Below are positions 1-13,300 of a stretch of DNA of 64,000 bases, one piece after another (position 1 is the stretch's first letter; each line of letters opens with the position of its first letter). The translations under genes and the position numbers were made by a program. The stretch is from Acanthaster planci. Lineage: Eukaryota; Echinodermata; Asteroidea; Valvatida; Acanthasteridae. The notes below the pieces were generated by a model. It made no database searches, was not told the DNA's origin, and saw only the letters and a program-made list of their open reading frames with translations. The stretch spans positions 327,667 through 391,666 of the forward strand of contig NW_019091551.1 of the NCBI RefSeq assembly GCF_001949145.1. Reading direction: 5' to 3'.

Positions 1-3000
1 ACTGCACAGATCTCTATACTGACCAGATAGCATTGACACTCATTGCCGTGCTCAGACAAATGAAGGCCACTGTGACTCAATGTTTGCGGCTTCATAAGAT
101 AGCGTCACCACATATCAGGCAGTATAGCTTGGTACATTTTTTCTTAGTTTTTGCTGTGAATCAAGTGATAATTACCTAATTTGTGGATTATGGAATGTAG
201 GAAGATATTACTTAAATTTTACTTAAATTTTATTAAAACATTGAACATGCTAACAACTGTCCAGTTTGTCAGATTGCCCATGTAGGTTCAAAAAGTCAGT
301 CAGTCCGTCTCACATTACTTAAATAACCTTTACTTCATGCTTATTGAGAATTTTTAATTGAGGCCTTGAGACCCCCCCTCCAAAAAAGGGAATGAAAATT
401 TGAGCCTTGATGTAAAGTCACACATTTCTCCAACTGAAGGTTTTGATGTCAAGTGATGGCGTATTACAAAAAAGTAATTGATTAGCCTTGATCAAATACA
501 CGAAATATAACTGATGGTCCTGCTGTGCATCTGGTTTTACTTAAAACTGAGTGTCAACCAACTTTAAAGTCCTCAGACTTGTTTATCAAGCAGCAGGAGC
601 CAGATTGCTTGTCCTGGTAAGGTCAACTTGTTGTCTTTCTGATTCCTGGACTCAACACCCAGCCATTTAGCAACAGGTGGTTTTGTTGGAAGATCTCCCT
701 GGGTGGATGAATCTCTTAAATCATAAATCTTCCAGTAAGTTTAAAGGGCTGTGCAATAAATCTTCGATTTTTTTTCTTGCACTTGCACAGCAGACTTTTG
801 TTGGAAAAGGGTATCATATTGGATTCAACAGTTAGTGTTTCTGTCTTTTTGGTACAATGTAGAAAAAAAATGAATAGTTTATGTTTGTCATTTTGCCTGG
901 GATGGTGTGTCAGAAATACTTCTTGTACTTCCTGTTCAGTTAGGCAAAAATGTAATGCTGGCTGCAAACAAATGTCTGGCAAAGCATATACAATTTAAAT
1001 GGCACAATATTTTTAACATTTAAAAAGGAGCATTGTACTGAAACTTTTCAAGGAGAGTAGACAGGAGTGTCTTTGTTTTTGGTTGGCTCAATGAAACCAG
1101 AGACCTCGGACAACCTTGTTGCAAAGGCTTAGGTCCTTAACAATAACACTGTGTCCTGATGAGGTTAACCAGGGTCTATGTCTGGGAGCCAGCTTCACAC
1201 TCATTGAATTAAGGGCAGGTGGGGTGATTATTGATAAGCTTTTCTGGTTGGCTACCAGTACTAGTCTGGTTCTACAATCTCATTTGGCACTTTTGGATAA
1301 AAAATTTCTAGAAACAATGGCCTACATACACAGTTAAGTTATAGGCCCTACGTAATTCCCTGTTTGACAGTACATGTACCAGTACTGGTTATCTGATATT
1401 TGTAAGGTCATTAGTGGTAGAGAATTACTGATGGGTTGTGAAGGAATTTTGTAGGGTTCTGTGGGATAAAGGTTTTCATGCCAGACATTATTTAGAGCTG
1501 GATAAGAACTGGAGGTAGCTAAATATGTATTACAGGAAAGCCCATGGAATCAGATGGGAACTTAGAACCACTTCTATATCTGCCAGGTCAGGAATCTGAA
1601 GCCAGGCCCTTGGGTCAGAAAGGGGATGCTCTCTTTAAAATGAGGTATTATATTGGGGGAAATTACTCAGTTTGCACATGCATGCATCTTTTTGTGTTAA
1701 AGTTTTCTTTTCCTTCTTGATGACAGTAGTAGAGGAATTTTTTGCAACATTCAACCCATGCTTTGATTTTTTTCTCTGTCCCCCATTGAGGTTGTAGTGA
1801 CCTTGTTCTTGTTTGACATTACCTTGCCCAATGTTTTCTACATCTGGTATGGGGATGAGTGCCAATTATTTGGTGGACTGCAGAAAAGAGAAAGAGGAAG
1901 ACATCTTGATGGGAAAAAGTGTCACTTACCTGCTGCATCTGTTACTGCTAGGGCCTAACGTGGTTAAATTTCACCGGTTATTTGTGATTATCCCCACAAT
2001 TAGCATCATTAATTTCATTTTGTGGCAGTAATCACAAGGTCAGACTTGTAAACTGTATACACCTGAAGAGAATACTCAAGACTGAACCTTTATAGGTACA
2101 AGTGTCAAAGAGTTCTTTGATGACTGTCTTCATTGGTTGATTCCTCGACTGTAGTGCAAAGGACTTCTTGTTCTAGATTTTTCTTAAGATTATTTTTAAA
2201 ACTAAAATGTTTCAGTGAAAGATTTCAGGACAAGCATGTCATGTCAGTTGAAGGATTTGTTGCGTGATATATCAGTATCCATTTGATAAACATGGAATTT
2301 TTCTACAATTAGGAGAGTTTTTGTTGTTGTATAGATTTATTAAGCATACCAGTTTATAAAACCCATGGAAACTGACTAAAAGGTACCACACTGGTGCCCA
2401 GCATGTGTTTGAAATGAATTCTTCAATTGAACTTGGTTGTATATTTCAAACATATATGCTGTTACCTACTCATGTGTATATTTGAGAAGCCCAAATGAGA
2501 ACATGGCTATTATCTTTTGATTTTAATGTCCTACTAAATTGGAACCTAAAAAGATTTTCAGTTTCAAAGCAGGTTTGAATGTTTTCATGGTGCAGAATGT
2601 AGATTCTCTCAAAGTCATCTACATTCATGTAGTTAAGAGATATGTGGAACCAAACTCTCCTCTTCAATCTTCTACCACCTGTGGATTGCAGAGGGAGACA
2701 GATTCAATTTCAATGCTGTAATTTTTCCTGTTGAACTCAAAATTCCTCTCATAAATCAGCTCAGCACCAACCACTGCTAAGAGGTGACATTCACCCCAAA
2801 ACACATGTCCAGATTTTTTTTATTGCCTCCATCCAGATAGCAACTGTCTTCACATTTTTTCCCAAGACAAAAGTTTTGCTAAGATGTTTTGCTGAAACAA
2901 AAAGAAAAGTAGGAGATGTTGTTGTAGTCTGGCCCCAGTTTGTGTGAATACTGGACCCTCTGGAATAGCCCAGAGAAGACAAGAAGCAAGTTAGAGATCA

Positions 3001-3930
3001 AGGGAGCACCCCAATCTGCAAATACGTATCAGTCTCCAACAACTGAAGGGTTTGCTGTATGTTACAAGATGTGCAAGTTAATTATTTTCTCTTCCATAAT
3101 AAAAAGCTCCCAAGGAATTTATGGATGTGACACAGAAGACAGAAGCTTTCGAGAGAGGGGATTACCTCTCAAGACGAGGATGATGGTGCTTTGACTGAAC
3201 CTCCTTTTTTTTTTAAACTGTCGCTTAGGTGGGGAGGGGAAGGAGGGATCAGCAGGTCAGTGGCAATAAGGTGGAATCTTGACACTCTGGTATTTTAGAG
3301 CTACACAGCTTACCCCCACTGGAATTCCCTGGAGACCCTCCTGGATGGATGATCTGAGGCACTTTGCTTTATCCTGTTGACAGGTGTAAAGATGGGCTTG
3401 TCTTGATGGCCCTGACATTCACATGCCTGGCTGGATTCTCTGGAATGTCATACATATTTTTTTCCTGTTTGGTGGGGTTTATCATTAATAACTGTGTGGT
3501 GTGACATCTGGTGCACAGACAGACTGGTGTTTTTCATTCCCTTTGCATCCAGAGCAGTGTTGAACAAAGATGACAAAAAGGAACTATGATAAACCAGACA
3601 TATGTACATGTAAATGTACATATCAATTCCACATGTAGGCCTGTATTATTTGTGCTTTGATTATGAGGTCATTTCATCCATTTTTGTCAGGAGAAAGAGT
3701 ACCAGAATATTGTATGATATTTGTAAGGATTAACTTTAGTTAACTTGAGAATTGTACTGATCAGGTATGGTTTTAGTTAAGTGACTATTGTAAGTGTATG
3801 TTTGGTTGCATGAGGGATTTGCCCTTGCAGTGAATTACTGTTTTATCTCATTTCCCCACCCAAACAGCAGGTCCAAAGTGACAATGACAGCCACAGGAGG
3901 CTAATTAGATTTTCAGCAAGAGCCAATTTT
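1..3930. other. non-coding DNA, no gene recognised
   Basis: All open frames here are short, lack recognisable domains and are not joined by convincing splice sites. The sequence is AT-rich with homopolymer runs. It is either intron or upstream flank of the PRDM gene, whose first visible exon lies at 17.6 kb. No repeat family was recognised. Confidence 0.5.
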
Positions 3931-3933
3931 GAC

Positions 3934-3954
3934 TGACCTCAAAAAGAGAGGTCA
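3934..3954. promoter_or_regulatory. everted pair of nuclear-receptor-type half-sites
   Basis: TGACCT at 3934-3939 and AGGTCA at 3949-3954 form an everted pair of perfect hexamer half-sites with a 9-base spacer. A palindromic homeodomain-like core CTAATTAG lies about 30 bases upstream. Such half-sites bind nuclear receptors in animals, but a 9-base everted spacing is not a classical element and a chance match is quite possible. Confidence 0.2.
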
Positions 3955-4560
3955 GCATTAGCTTTGGTGTGGTCACTAGGGGACAAGGGCTTCAGTTTCT
4001 TTTCTTTGTTGATTTAAGTTGGAATATAAAAGGTTGGAACTCTCTCCTTTCCTTTTATTGGTTTAAGGAATTTTTTTTTGTCTGCTTCCTTAGGTAAGGG
4101 AAAGAGCTGCCCCCCCCGCTCAAAAATCAAGAATCTATTTTTTTGTATTTTGGTTACACATAGTAAATAACTCACTCAGAAATGTCAAATGTACACGTCC
4201 ATGTGGGAAATGTGTGAGTTGTAAGTAAAGAACTGAAGAGTTCCATTTTTTTCAAACTCAGTCTTTAGAAATTTTCATTTTTGTGTTGCTAAATGTACAA
4301 GTGTTCGTTGAGCATTGTTAATAAAAACATTGATTGTATGATCAAGTAAAAGATGTAGGCGTTCAAAATACATGTACATGTATACACTTACATGTACAGT
4401 ATATTGCAGTTATTTGTCTGTATAAAAAGACTTCTTTTTGCCTCGTTTTAAATTTAATAGGCCTTATGTTATTACATCTGTGCAAGATAATAGAGGTTTA
4501 AATGCATTACCCATTTTTTCAACCTCCAGCATGTAAAAACTGATAAACTGGGTTTTTAAC

Positions 4561-5010
4561 GCACCACCTACCCCATGCCAATATTCTCATATATAAGGGA
4601 ACAATCAGCCATCAGCAGTTTCGTAAAAAATCTGCTCCGGCGAAGTGTGAATCAATTTAGCTGCCATGCATGGTGGGCACTTATATCACACTCAGAAGCA
4701 TGTCTATGTGAGCGAAGTGATAAATTGGATATTACGCCTGTAATTTGCCCCACCGGATCGCTCCCAATTACGTTGTCACTATTGATTCAACAGATAATAT
4801 CTTCTCCTTGGAGATTTGATCATCTCCCCCTTCATGCGCTAGGAATTTTTTTGATGCGTGTCGAGGCCAGATTGCTCATGACAATCGCCAGTCTTTGCCT
4901 GCTACATAGGGATTTTTTTTTAACCTGAGATTGGCAGTTCGACAGCACAATTACGATCCTGTCTCCTAGCTTTTAAATACTAATTCCTGAGTAAAGTGGC
5001 CAGCGCTTCT
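4561..5010. promoter_or_regulatory. candidate conserved non-coding block
   Basis: This block is less repetitive than its surroundings, richer in CpG, and dense in sequence resembling developmental factor sites (TGATTC, AATTACG, GATAA and TGATC cores). It has no plausible splice-bounded coding exon; the 117-codon open frame across it has no recognisable domain. I infer possible regulatory DNA of the downstream PRDM gene; no conservation data are available to me. Confidence 0.25.
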
Positions 5011-6814
5011 ACGGAAGCACGCAGCAAGGACAAAGGTACAAACTGGAGCTTCTAACCAGCTTATTTGTCATTCAGGCAATATGACAATTTGATTTTTATC
5101 CCCTTCTCCCTTGGAATTGTAAGGGCCCAAACCCACTACCATTTTGTTAACAAATGTACACCTGCCATTGTGGGCACTGTTCCTGACAAAAATGTAAGAG
5201 TGCTATGAAGCAGTAACTCTCAATTTTTCTTGGTCTTCAGAGAAGCTAACTGCACGAGCAAGGGATTTAACAGGAGTCTCAGTGAAACCCATGTGAAAGG
5301 ACAGAGTTTCAGAAGGCAAAATACTAATCACCATTGCAGTATAATTGTAGAGGCTCCCACCCTCAGGACTAAAGTATTGTTTCTGCATGCACCACTAAAA
5401 AAAAAACACACAACCCCAAAAACTGAAACAAAACACTACTACATTATACATGTACATGTTCATGATATAAATTTGTGTTTACATACACTGTCCATATTCA
5501 GGCAATTCTCCCATGACATCTGTCAGGTGGTCAGTCATTTCTGTTGTGCTGCACTGAAACAAAATTGTGTTCTTTTACAAGAACAGTCACTAAAGATTTT
5601 ACAAAAAAAAAAAGAGGTTGAAGTTGACTGTTTTTAAAAATCAAACATTCAATGCTCAGTAATTTCTTCTCCTACTGAAAAAATAAAAGTATATTCCCCA
5701 AATAAGATGAAGTGCCATGTTGGTAAACATTAGGCATACTTCATTATACTGAGGTGTCATTCATCACACTCGCTCAGTGCACGATACTCATATCATAATC
5801 TATTGGGAACAAGCAGCTGGTCCTGGTGGTCATCTTAACTCTGTGAAAGTAACAGTGCGAGAGAGGAAAAAAATAGCCATTGTTACTCTGTTCTCCATTA
5901 ACCCCCTCCTAATATTCCTGCTGGCTGGGTGCAGTTTATTTTACTGGATCAATTTCCCAAAAAGTAACACCAGCAAACAGAAAAGACTGTGATTCAGTGG
6001 GTTTGGCTTTCAGTGGTCAGAGTCAGGCCAGGAATAGATCGAATACTGACCAATTTACTTTTTAAGGTCAGATAAATAATGAATGTAATTGGAGTTGTAA
6101 CCAGCAAGAACTGCATGTGTGAAAGAGGCATCAAATGCTATCACTTGGGCTGGAAAATCCACAGACCCTTTTTGTACTTGAGTCAACAAAATTGAATTCT
6201 GTACAATTTTTGGGTGCTGTATGATTAATAACCTGGGAGCATTTTGTAATGAATTTTTATTTTTCCCTAAGTTTCAATTTTTGGCCTTAAAATAGAAATA
6301 ACAGTTTTGAACATAATACCACACAACATACCACTTTTCACATAAGAAAAATGTGCTACCTCTTCATTACTTCATGATAAAGTTGGCTCCTTTTGGAAAA
6401 AGAAAAGGTTAAATCCCAATGCAGTGATTATTTTCAGCAATTTATTTTATCATCAAGTTATTAATAAGAGTAAACTTGCCATACAGAATGGAGTTTGGCT
6501 CAGATACTGTTTGCCTCCTTTGTGGAGAAGGCATTGTATCATTTTGTGCATGGCCTTATTAAATTGGATCTGCTCAAGCATGTAATGTGCTTTGAAACAG
6601 CCACACTGATTCTTTCATGGAGATTTGGGGATCGTGGTTGCTGGAAGACTTGAGTGATATATTGTAGGAAAGTGCCAGCATCAGTTGATCAGAGTTTTTG
6701 TAGCCAAAGGAATATTAAGCTTATCCCTCCCAGCCAAACCTGAGTTTGTATTGAAAAAGTACAGGAAATTAAACTGTGATTCCTAAAAGAGATTTGTTGT
6801 GCATCCCATGCTCC
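5011..6814. other. non-coding DNA, no gene recognised
   Basis: Only short open frames without domains are present, one of them running through an A-rich stretch near 5400-5600. Nothing beyond simple A/T tracts and an ACATGTACATGT palindrome near 5450 was recognised. Confidence 0.5.
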
Positions 6815-7390
6815 AGGGGTGGATCCAGGAATTTCTTCCATGGGGGGAGGTCAAGGCAGAGATTTTTTTGAATTTTGGGGGGTCAGGTTGGTGTAGTGGT
6901 TCTCTCCTTGCCTTTTACCTCTGCGGCCTGGGTTTGATTCCCTGCTCGGTCCACATGTGGATTAGGTTTTCAGCCCCTAACGGATTCCGTGGGTTTTACC
7001 AAGAATATTCTCCCAGGGTTTCCATCCCACCTCTAAAACTGTAAATGCTTCTCTCTGTCTTCTCTCTACAGATGTGGGCTGTTAGGTGGCTGCCTGAGGC
7101 ACCCTTGTAAGCCTTCAACTCACATTGTAAATCTTAGAGGGCCTCCATGGAAAGCAGTGGTGTCACTGATCGGAGCTTACCCTCATTAAAGATGACATAA
7201 AAAACATAAAATGTCTCATTTTTGTGGACAAGCGGAAATGACAATGGAACATTATACATGACATACATTGTTTACAATGGTATTGGTGGACTTCAGTTAT
7301 TTGTAATTATTTCCCCCCCTTTTTTTTACCCTTTTTTGCTCAGAGGGGTGGCTTGGGGGGTTATGACCCCTACCCCTCCTAGACCCTCGC
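6815..7390 (+). repeat. interspersed repeat with GGGG-rich ends, split by a SINE
   Basis: The left part begins near 6815 with a GGGGTGGATCCAGG phrase followed by G-runs. The right part (about 7330-7390) has a G-run, then GACCCCTACCCCTCC and a GCATGC tail. Such ends are common on short non-autonomous elements of marine invertebrates (general knowledge). The tRNA-derived SINE at 6885-7215 sits between the two halves, suggesting it inserted into an older copy. Confidence 0.4.
6885..7215 (+). mobile_element. tRNA-derived SINE
   Basis: The head is tRNA-like: an A-box-like GGTGTAGTGGTT near 6892-6903 and a perfect RNA polymerase III B box GGTTTGATTCC near 6930-6942, with the spacing expected of a tRNA promoter. 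It is followed by a roughly 250-base non-tRNA body and an A-rich tail (ATTAAAGATGACATAAAAAAC). The layout of tRNA head, body and A-rich tail is that of a SINE. SINEs are moved by LINE-encoded enzymes; the partner LINE cannot be named from this copy. Confidence 0.65.
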
Positions 7391-10300
7391 GTGCATGCTA
7401 GTGTGTTTGTTGTTTTGATAATCCCAATTTTTTGTCCCTTGAAAGAGGGAAGGATGGTTGCCCAGTGTCAAGGGGCTTTGATCCTTCCATGATACATATA
7501 CTTCATAAGGGAGATGTGTTCTCTCTCTTTCCTGACAGAGATAAACTTGACAACATGGACATCCACCCATGTCTGTTTGCCCTTTGATTGATCGAGCGAG
7601 GCTTTTATATGCTGTGACAGTTTGATGTGAAAGAGCAGCCCTCAAAATGTGGCTTTTTTCTCACCTAGCGGTGTGTCTATCTATCGCCTGGGTCTGTCCT
7701 GGGGAGGAAGGAAGCGGGGTAGTGTCTGTACTCTGTACACCCGTCTTCTGTCAACGAAAGGCAGGGCTAATAAAGCTGGCAGTGTGCGGGCAATATTTAC
7801 TTTTCTCGACTCGGACGTCGCTCCCACAATAAGCCTACCAAGCACCGCTCTCACTCTGAACAGGATATGGCCTATGTGATGGGCTTTTCAACACAACAAT
7901 TTCCATCTCTCCCTTGCTCAAATATTAACCCCTTCTGCCAATTAATGCCACTGTCAGACCACATTTTGTCAATTTTTGCTGCCAGGTTTTGCCAATGATA
8001 TGTATTTATATTTTTTTCTGTCTGTCTTATCATCATCTGTGCTTGGGTTGTTCATGGCTGGCTGGCTGCATTTTCTGGGTATCACAATAGCAGTGGAGAT
8101 GAACCCCAGCCCTGAATAGGGAATGATAATTGTTGCTCCCGGCAATAGTTTATGCTGGCATTGAGCAAAAATTTATTCATAATTACGGGAGTATCCTGGT
8201 TACTGTTAGGTTGGTTTTCACACCCTGCTGAAGGAATTCAAGTTCTGAATGGCAGAATTGTGGGCATTCCCCCCTCCAATGTCTCTTGGTTTTTTTTCTC
8301 ACTTTGATTGAGTTTTATATCCTTGTGTGAGTATCTATTGTTGGGCATCTAATCCAAACATTGGCCGGCATGTGGCCAGGGAATCCCGATTATTGTCAGC
8401 GTCCCTACATCATGGCAGTGGTATTCAGCTGCCAACCGTCCTGGCTGTGGCGGCTGTCGGTGTCGACTGAGAGGACATGACATGATGGGCTGCTTGCCAA
8501 GCCTGCATCAGATGCTGAGGAGGGTAGAGACCATAAATGGAGCTCCCCCCCCCAGGAAAAAAAGACCTCCTAAAAAAGAGCCCTGAGGCAAATCCTATTA
8601 CTTCTGGCCCAGTTTGCTGGGAATAATAGCCCAGCAGAGTACCCCAATGTGACTGCACTTTGCTGAAACCCCACACAACCATGACAATGGCAATGCAGAG
8701 GTGATTATCAGCAGGATGACAAATGCCCTGGTACTGTGGGCTGACAGTGGGATTACTTATTGAAATCAAAATCAATACTTTGGCAATTAAAGGGGTGCCC
8801 CAGGGTCAAATCTGACTTTACTCAGAGGAAAAGTTTCCATCAAAACCTGTCCAGTTTATTTCCTGATGAGGATTCTTTAAAGAACCTGTGGTATGTTTCA
8901 CAGTGATAATGACGTTTGAGATTGTTGAAGCAACTTGTCATATGCATGTCATATGTATGTCATATGCATGCATGTACTAGTGCACATGTTGCATGTCCAC
9001 CAGTACTGGAAATGAGAATCTGGCTTTGATAGTGACAGTACAATCAGTTTTCCCGTACGTGTTCATGTATTTTCGTGCTATTGTTTAATAATGTAGTACA
9101 GTTACATGTATAAGTGAAGCCTGCCCAAGTATGTCTAATCATTGAAGGCACTCTTTTACTGGTGTTTTGTTTCCATCCAGCTTAATATCAATTAATAATT
9201 GCAATGGCCTGTTCCAAACTTAAGCAGTTATTGTTTCCCTTTACTCCAGCCTTGCAGTTGTGTCAAGGTGGTCTTTTTGTTCCGGCTTCCCCCAGTTATA
9301 CATCTTCTTGAAAGTCTGGAAGTTTATTCTTCCTTTCCACAAGCCTAAAAAGTGTGAATACACCACAAACACAAAAGCTTTGCAGCTTCGGGCAGCCGCT
9401 AGTTAAGAAAAGAACCTTGTTTTTTTCTCTTTCCGTCTCCTTGGATTTGAAAAGAAAGATTGTGACAACCTGAACCGTCAGTGGATGAGACGCGTTTTGT
9501 TACCTCTGCCAAGGGTGGCCCAGCATAGATCTTAATCCCATAAAACGCCAGAGCTGATATGGAGAATAGGAGATTCGACAAGAGGCTTCGTGCCATTGTC
9601 CAATCGCCCCTTCGTCCCCGGAGGGCTTGTTTTTCTTTTGAGAAACCCCAAACAAAGTTTTGCCTTTTTTTCGACAGAGTTTGGGGACACACAAAAAAGA
9701 GAAAAACGTTTGGTGTCATTGAATCGCTGAAAATAATCAAAAAGAACTGAGTGATTGAGGGATTAATTGTTTGTCCCATCCCGAACTACCCGCAGGGAAA
9801 GACGAAAAGAGAGAAAGATTAAGGGTCATGCTTGTTTGTTCAAAATCCCAGTGGCAGCAACCTCCCCCGAAAAAAACTTTCCTTGGCAATATGTTTTTCT
9901 TTCATCAAAAGATTAGAGGCTGAAGGGGAGAAACTGTGTATAGTAGAAAAGACACTTAAAACTGGTATGTTGGGGTTCCCTGGTACAAATTGTACACGTT
10001 GTCAACGACCATTCTTAGCATTATAAAGAAACCCGTTCAGTGTTTACCTGTAGTTAGATATTCTGGTCATTCAAAAGCCTCTTAAATATGAGTCTTATGA
10101 CATATTGAAAAAATTAGGCACAGATTTCCCCCTCCCCCCAGACTGACAACTTTAAAGACTTAACTTTATTTGAAGATACGCCCTTTTTGTATCCTGGTAC
10201 AAGTATATTTTATTTAATCGAATTATGTGTGTAATAAAAAAGCTGTGAGTGTCAGTTATTTACACTTGCCAATTTAAATTTAACATGTTCCCAACAATTT

Positions 10301-13300
10301 CAAAACAGGTCCTTTGAGGAGGCAACACTACTGTTTTTCTTTTCACCCAAAGTGGTCATTGCCTTCATTTTTTCATGTAAAAGTAGAAGTGTAGCAATAT
10401 GGCAAGGAGGATGAATTCTTTATAAGTCTTAATTGCTTTCTTGTTTGCATTGTGTTGTGCCCGGTGCTCCACCTTAGCCAGTATACACTGGCACATGATG
10501 CTGAATCACAAGACATAAATAAGCCTGTCCCCCTGTGGGAAGCCAGTTGGGTGTGGCTGAGCCCGTGTGTGATGACCCCCCCCCTTCCTCACCACTAACA
10601 CAGTCAGGTTGATGGTGCAACAATCACAGGATCTTGTCAGAGTACAGGGAAAAGATGATTTCTGGGGAAACAGAAGGTTGCCTGTGATAAACATGAGCTA
10701 GCACCGCAAGAAACGGATGTGGTGGATATTTTCAGACAAACTTGTCAGGTTGCTTTCTGACTTTCTCCTTTTTCCTCAAGTATGCTGACTTAAAGAGTTA
10801 TTTTAGCTCTTACTATGTCAAGTTGTTCAGTTGTGGTTTGTGCCTACATGTTCTCTCAGAACAGTAAACTGGACACTTGAAATTGGTTTACAGCGAGAAT
10901 TTTCACAAGTGCTACTCTTCCTTTTAAGGGAGTTTTTCTTGTTTCAAATTGAGTGTTTTCTCTAATGTTTGTAAAAAAGCATAGACGTGCAGAATAATGT
11001 ACACTGTTACTTGACCCTTGTCTTTTTCTGCTGCAATACCAAAAACTCTTCTCATATTACAGTTCATTTTTCATATTTATTACATATAATTCAAAGTTAC
11101 TTTTGTTCACTGTAATAATTAATACATCTAACGATAATGTAGACGGTGGCGAAAGAACTGTAAGCATAATTAAGTGTATAGTTGTCACCACCAACCCCCC
11201 AATCTCCAAATATTAATACATCGGAGTGAAACTTTCAGTTTACCTCTTTCTCCCACTAGCTGAAATTCCCAGGTTTGCCTTGTGATAAAATGGAAAAAAA
11301 AGAACTTGAGGTTTGTCTACAGAAGAGCGCTGACAAAATAATAATTAACCAGTTGAACTGCTTTTGAGCACTCCATGGACCTTAAAATCTTCAATTCATG
11401 ATAAGATGTTTTGTGGATTGATTACTAGCCACTAAAAGTGACACCTGTTAGTAACTTTGCTGAAGTTCTCCCACTTGACATTTACGTGGGCAACCAATGA
11501 TAATAATCACTCTCCCCAAACTTGTCAGTTAAAATAAATTGAGCAAAAACTAGTAAAAAAGAAAACAAAACCTCCCAAAAAATGGCGATGGAAATTTCGC
11601 ATCTGTTCTTGTCAGTTTTATGACAGCGCATCTGTTGGATGCCAAGCTGTTAAAATCCATTAAGCCGTTAGATTGACAGTTGAAAACTAATTGATCTTTT
11701 TCCCACCCCCTCTCTCCATCGCTCTCGTTTGATGATGCGATCTTTTCAGGCCCCATTTATGCTCTTCCCACCCTGTGCTCTATAGCCGCTCTTCCAAACC
11801 AGCCTCCCCCGGATCAATAAGATTGCGATGGATGTCATTAGTCCTCTCCTGGCATTTCCGCACCCATGTATAATCGGAATGACAAGTCTCTTAGACTGCA
11901 GCCCTCCAACAGTCCTACATATCCCTTCCCTCCCCCCAAGCATTCCTCTGTTACTAGCCCCCACTCTTGGCTATTAAACAATCAATTACATCAGAAGAGG
12001 GTCTATGTGTGTGTGTGTTGTCTGTATCTCCTCACTGTGATGATAAGGACCCAATTGAGGAGCAGCACAGAGAGAAAGGCTTGCAAATACATCGTTCCCT
12101 GAAATGTGTTTAGGCAGGTGCTATGCTTTATGGTCACTGGCCGTCTGCCATCAGTGGCGCAGCTCAGCGTTGTGCCAAGTGGGCTCTGGAGGTGCGAAAG
12201 AGGGAGGGGAAGAGGTAGATGGAGGGGACACTTTGTTGACTCTCAGTATGATAAATTACATCTCTTTCCTAGGTAGTTCAGGGATTTTTATCCACTCCTG
12301 GGCTTAGCAGGGGAGAGCAGATAAAAATATTCTAAAGGCTGCACTTGCGGGGTGTAAAGATTGTTGGTATTTAAATGCATTCAAGTCCGACCCTGATTAG
12401 AACACTTCACGAAATATCTTGCCACTGTTGAGATTCATGGTCTTCAGATGATTAATGATACCCGGGACTCTGAAACAGCTTGGATAAGTTGTGGGAGTAT
12501 TAGAACCTGCTGAAGAGCTTCTGAGGCATGTTGTAACTCAACACATTTCTAGTTGCCAGCCATTTATTCTCACTATCAGGATCAGAACCACCATGTGTTT
12601 AAGTTCTTGAGGCTCACAAAATGTGTTGACAAATATGTTTAACAGTTTCACAGTATCTAAGTTGTATTAACTTGTTTTGCTTTTTGCAATAAAAATGAAG
12701 GGGTAAGATCACATGGGTGGGATCCTAATGGATGAAATGTTGTAGACTCAAACCTTAAACATGAAGGTGTGCTTGTTCCTATGATGCAATATGCACTGGT
12801 AAGGTTTTGTCCTCGTAAACTGGCAGCAGGAGGGGGTCATACTTGTAAGCGTTTTTGGGAAGTGACTGTAGCCTCCTGTCTTTGGCATCTATATGCACAT
12901 GTTATTTCTAGCCTCGACCAACCCTTATTTTGCAAATATATAGCATGAGATCTACATGTCCAGCAGCATTCAGTATCAAACGAACTGCATATGTACATGT
13001 ATATGATTTACTAGTTGTGCGCGGAATCGATATGAACAAGTATGACTTGTTTAATTTCCTTGTTGAGCTTGCTGAGTAAAGATGGGAGATTTTGAGCATA
13101 ATGCTAGTTTTGTCTGTGCAGTTGCCACAGGTTACAAGTTGCTCTTTGTTAGGATTGATTGGGTAATTGTGCACATTACCTAATTGGTTTTGTACCAGTT
13201 CATCTTTATTCTCTCAAGTTTTCTTAATGCTGGTGTTGGCTCCTGTGAATTCATCAAACCAGTCGACTGAATAGGCAAATGTTGTGAATATTGTGTCTTC

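Noticed and set aside
5230-5637. 135-codon plus-strand open frame
   Set aside because: It runs through A-rich and simple-sequence stretches with no domain and no codon bias.
8425-8775. 116-codon minus-strand open frame
   Set aside because: No domain, no splice context, and low-complexity proline and glycine content from a C-run; consistent with chance.
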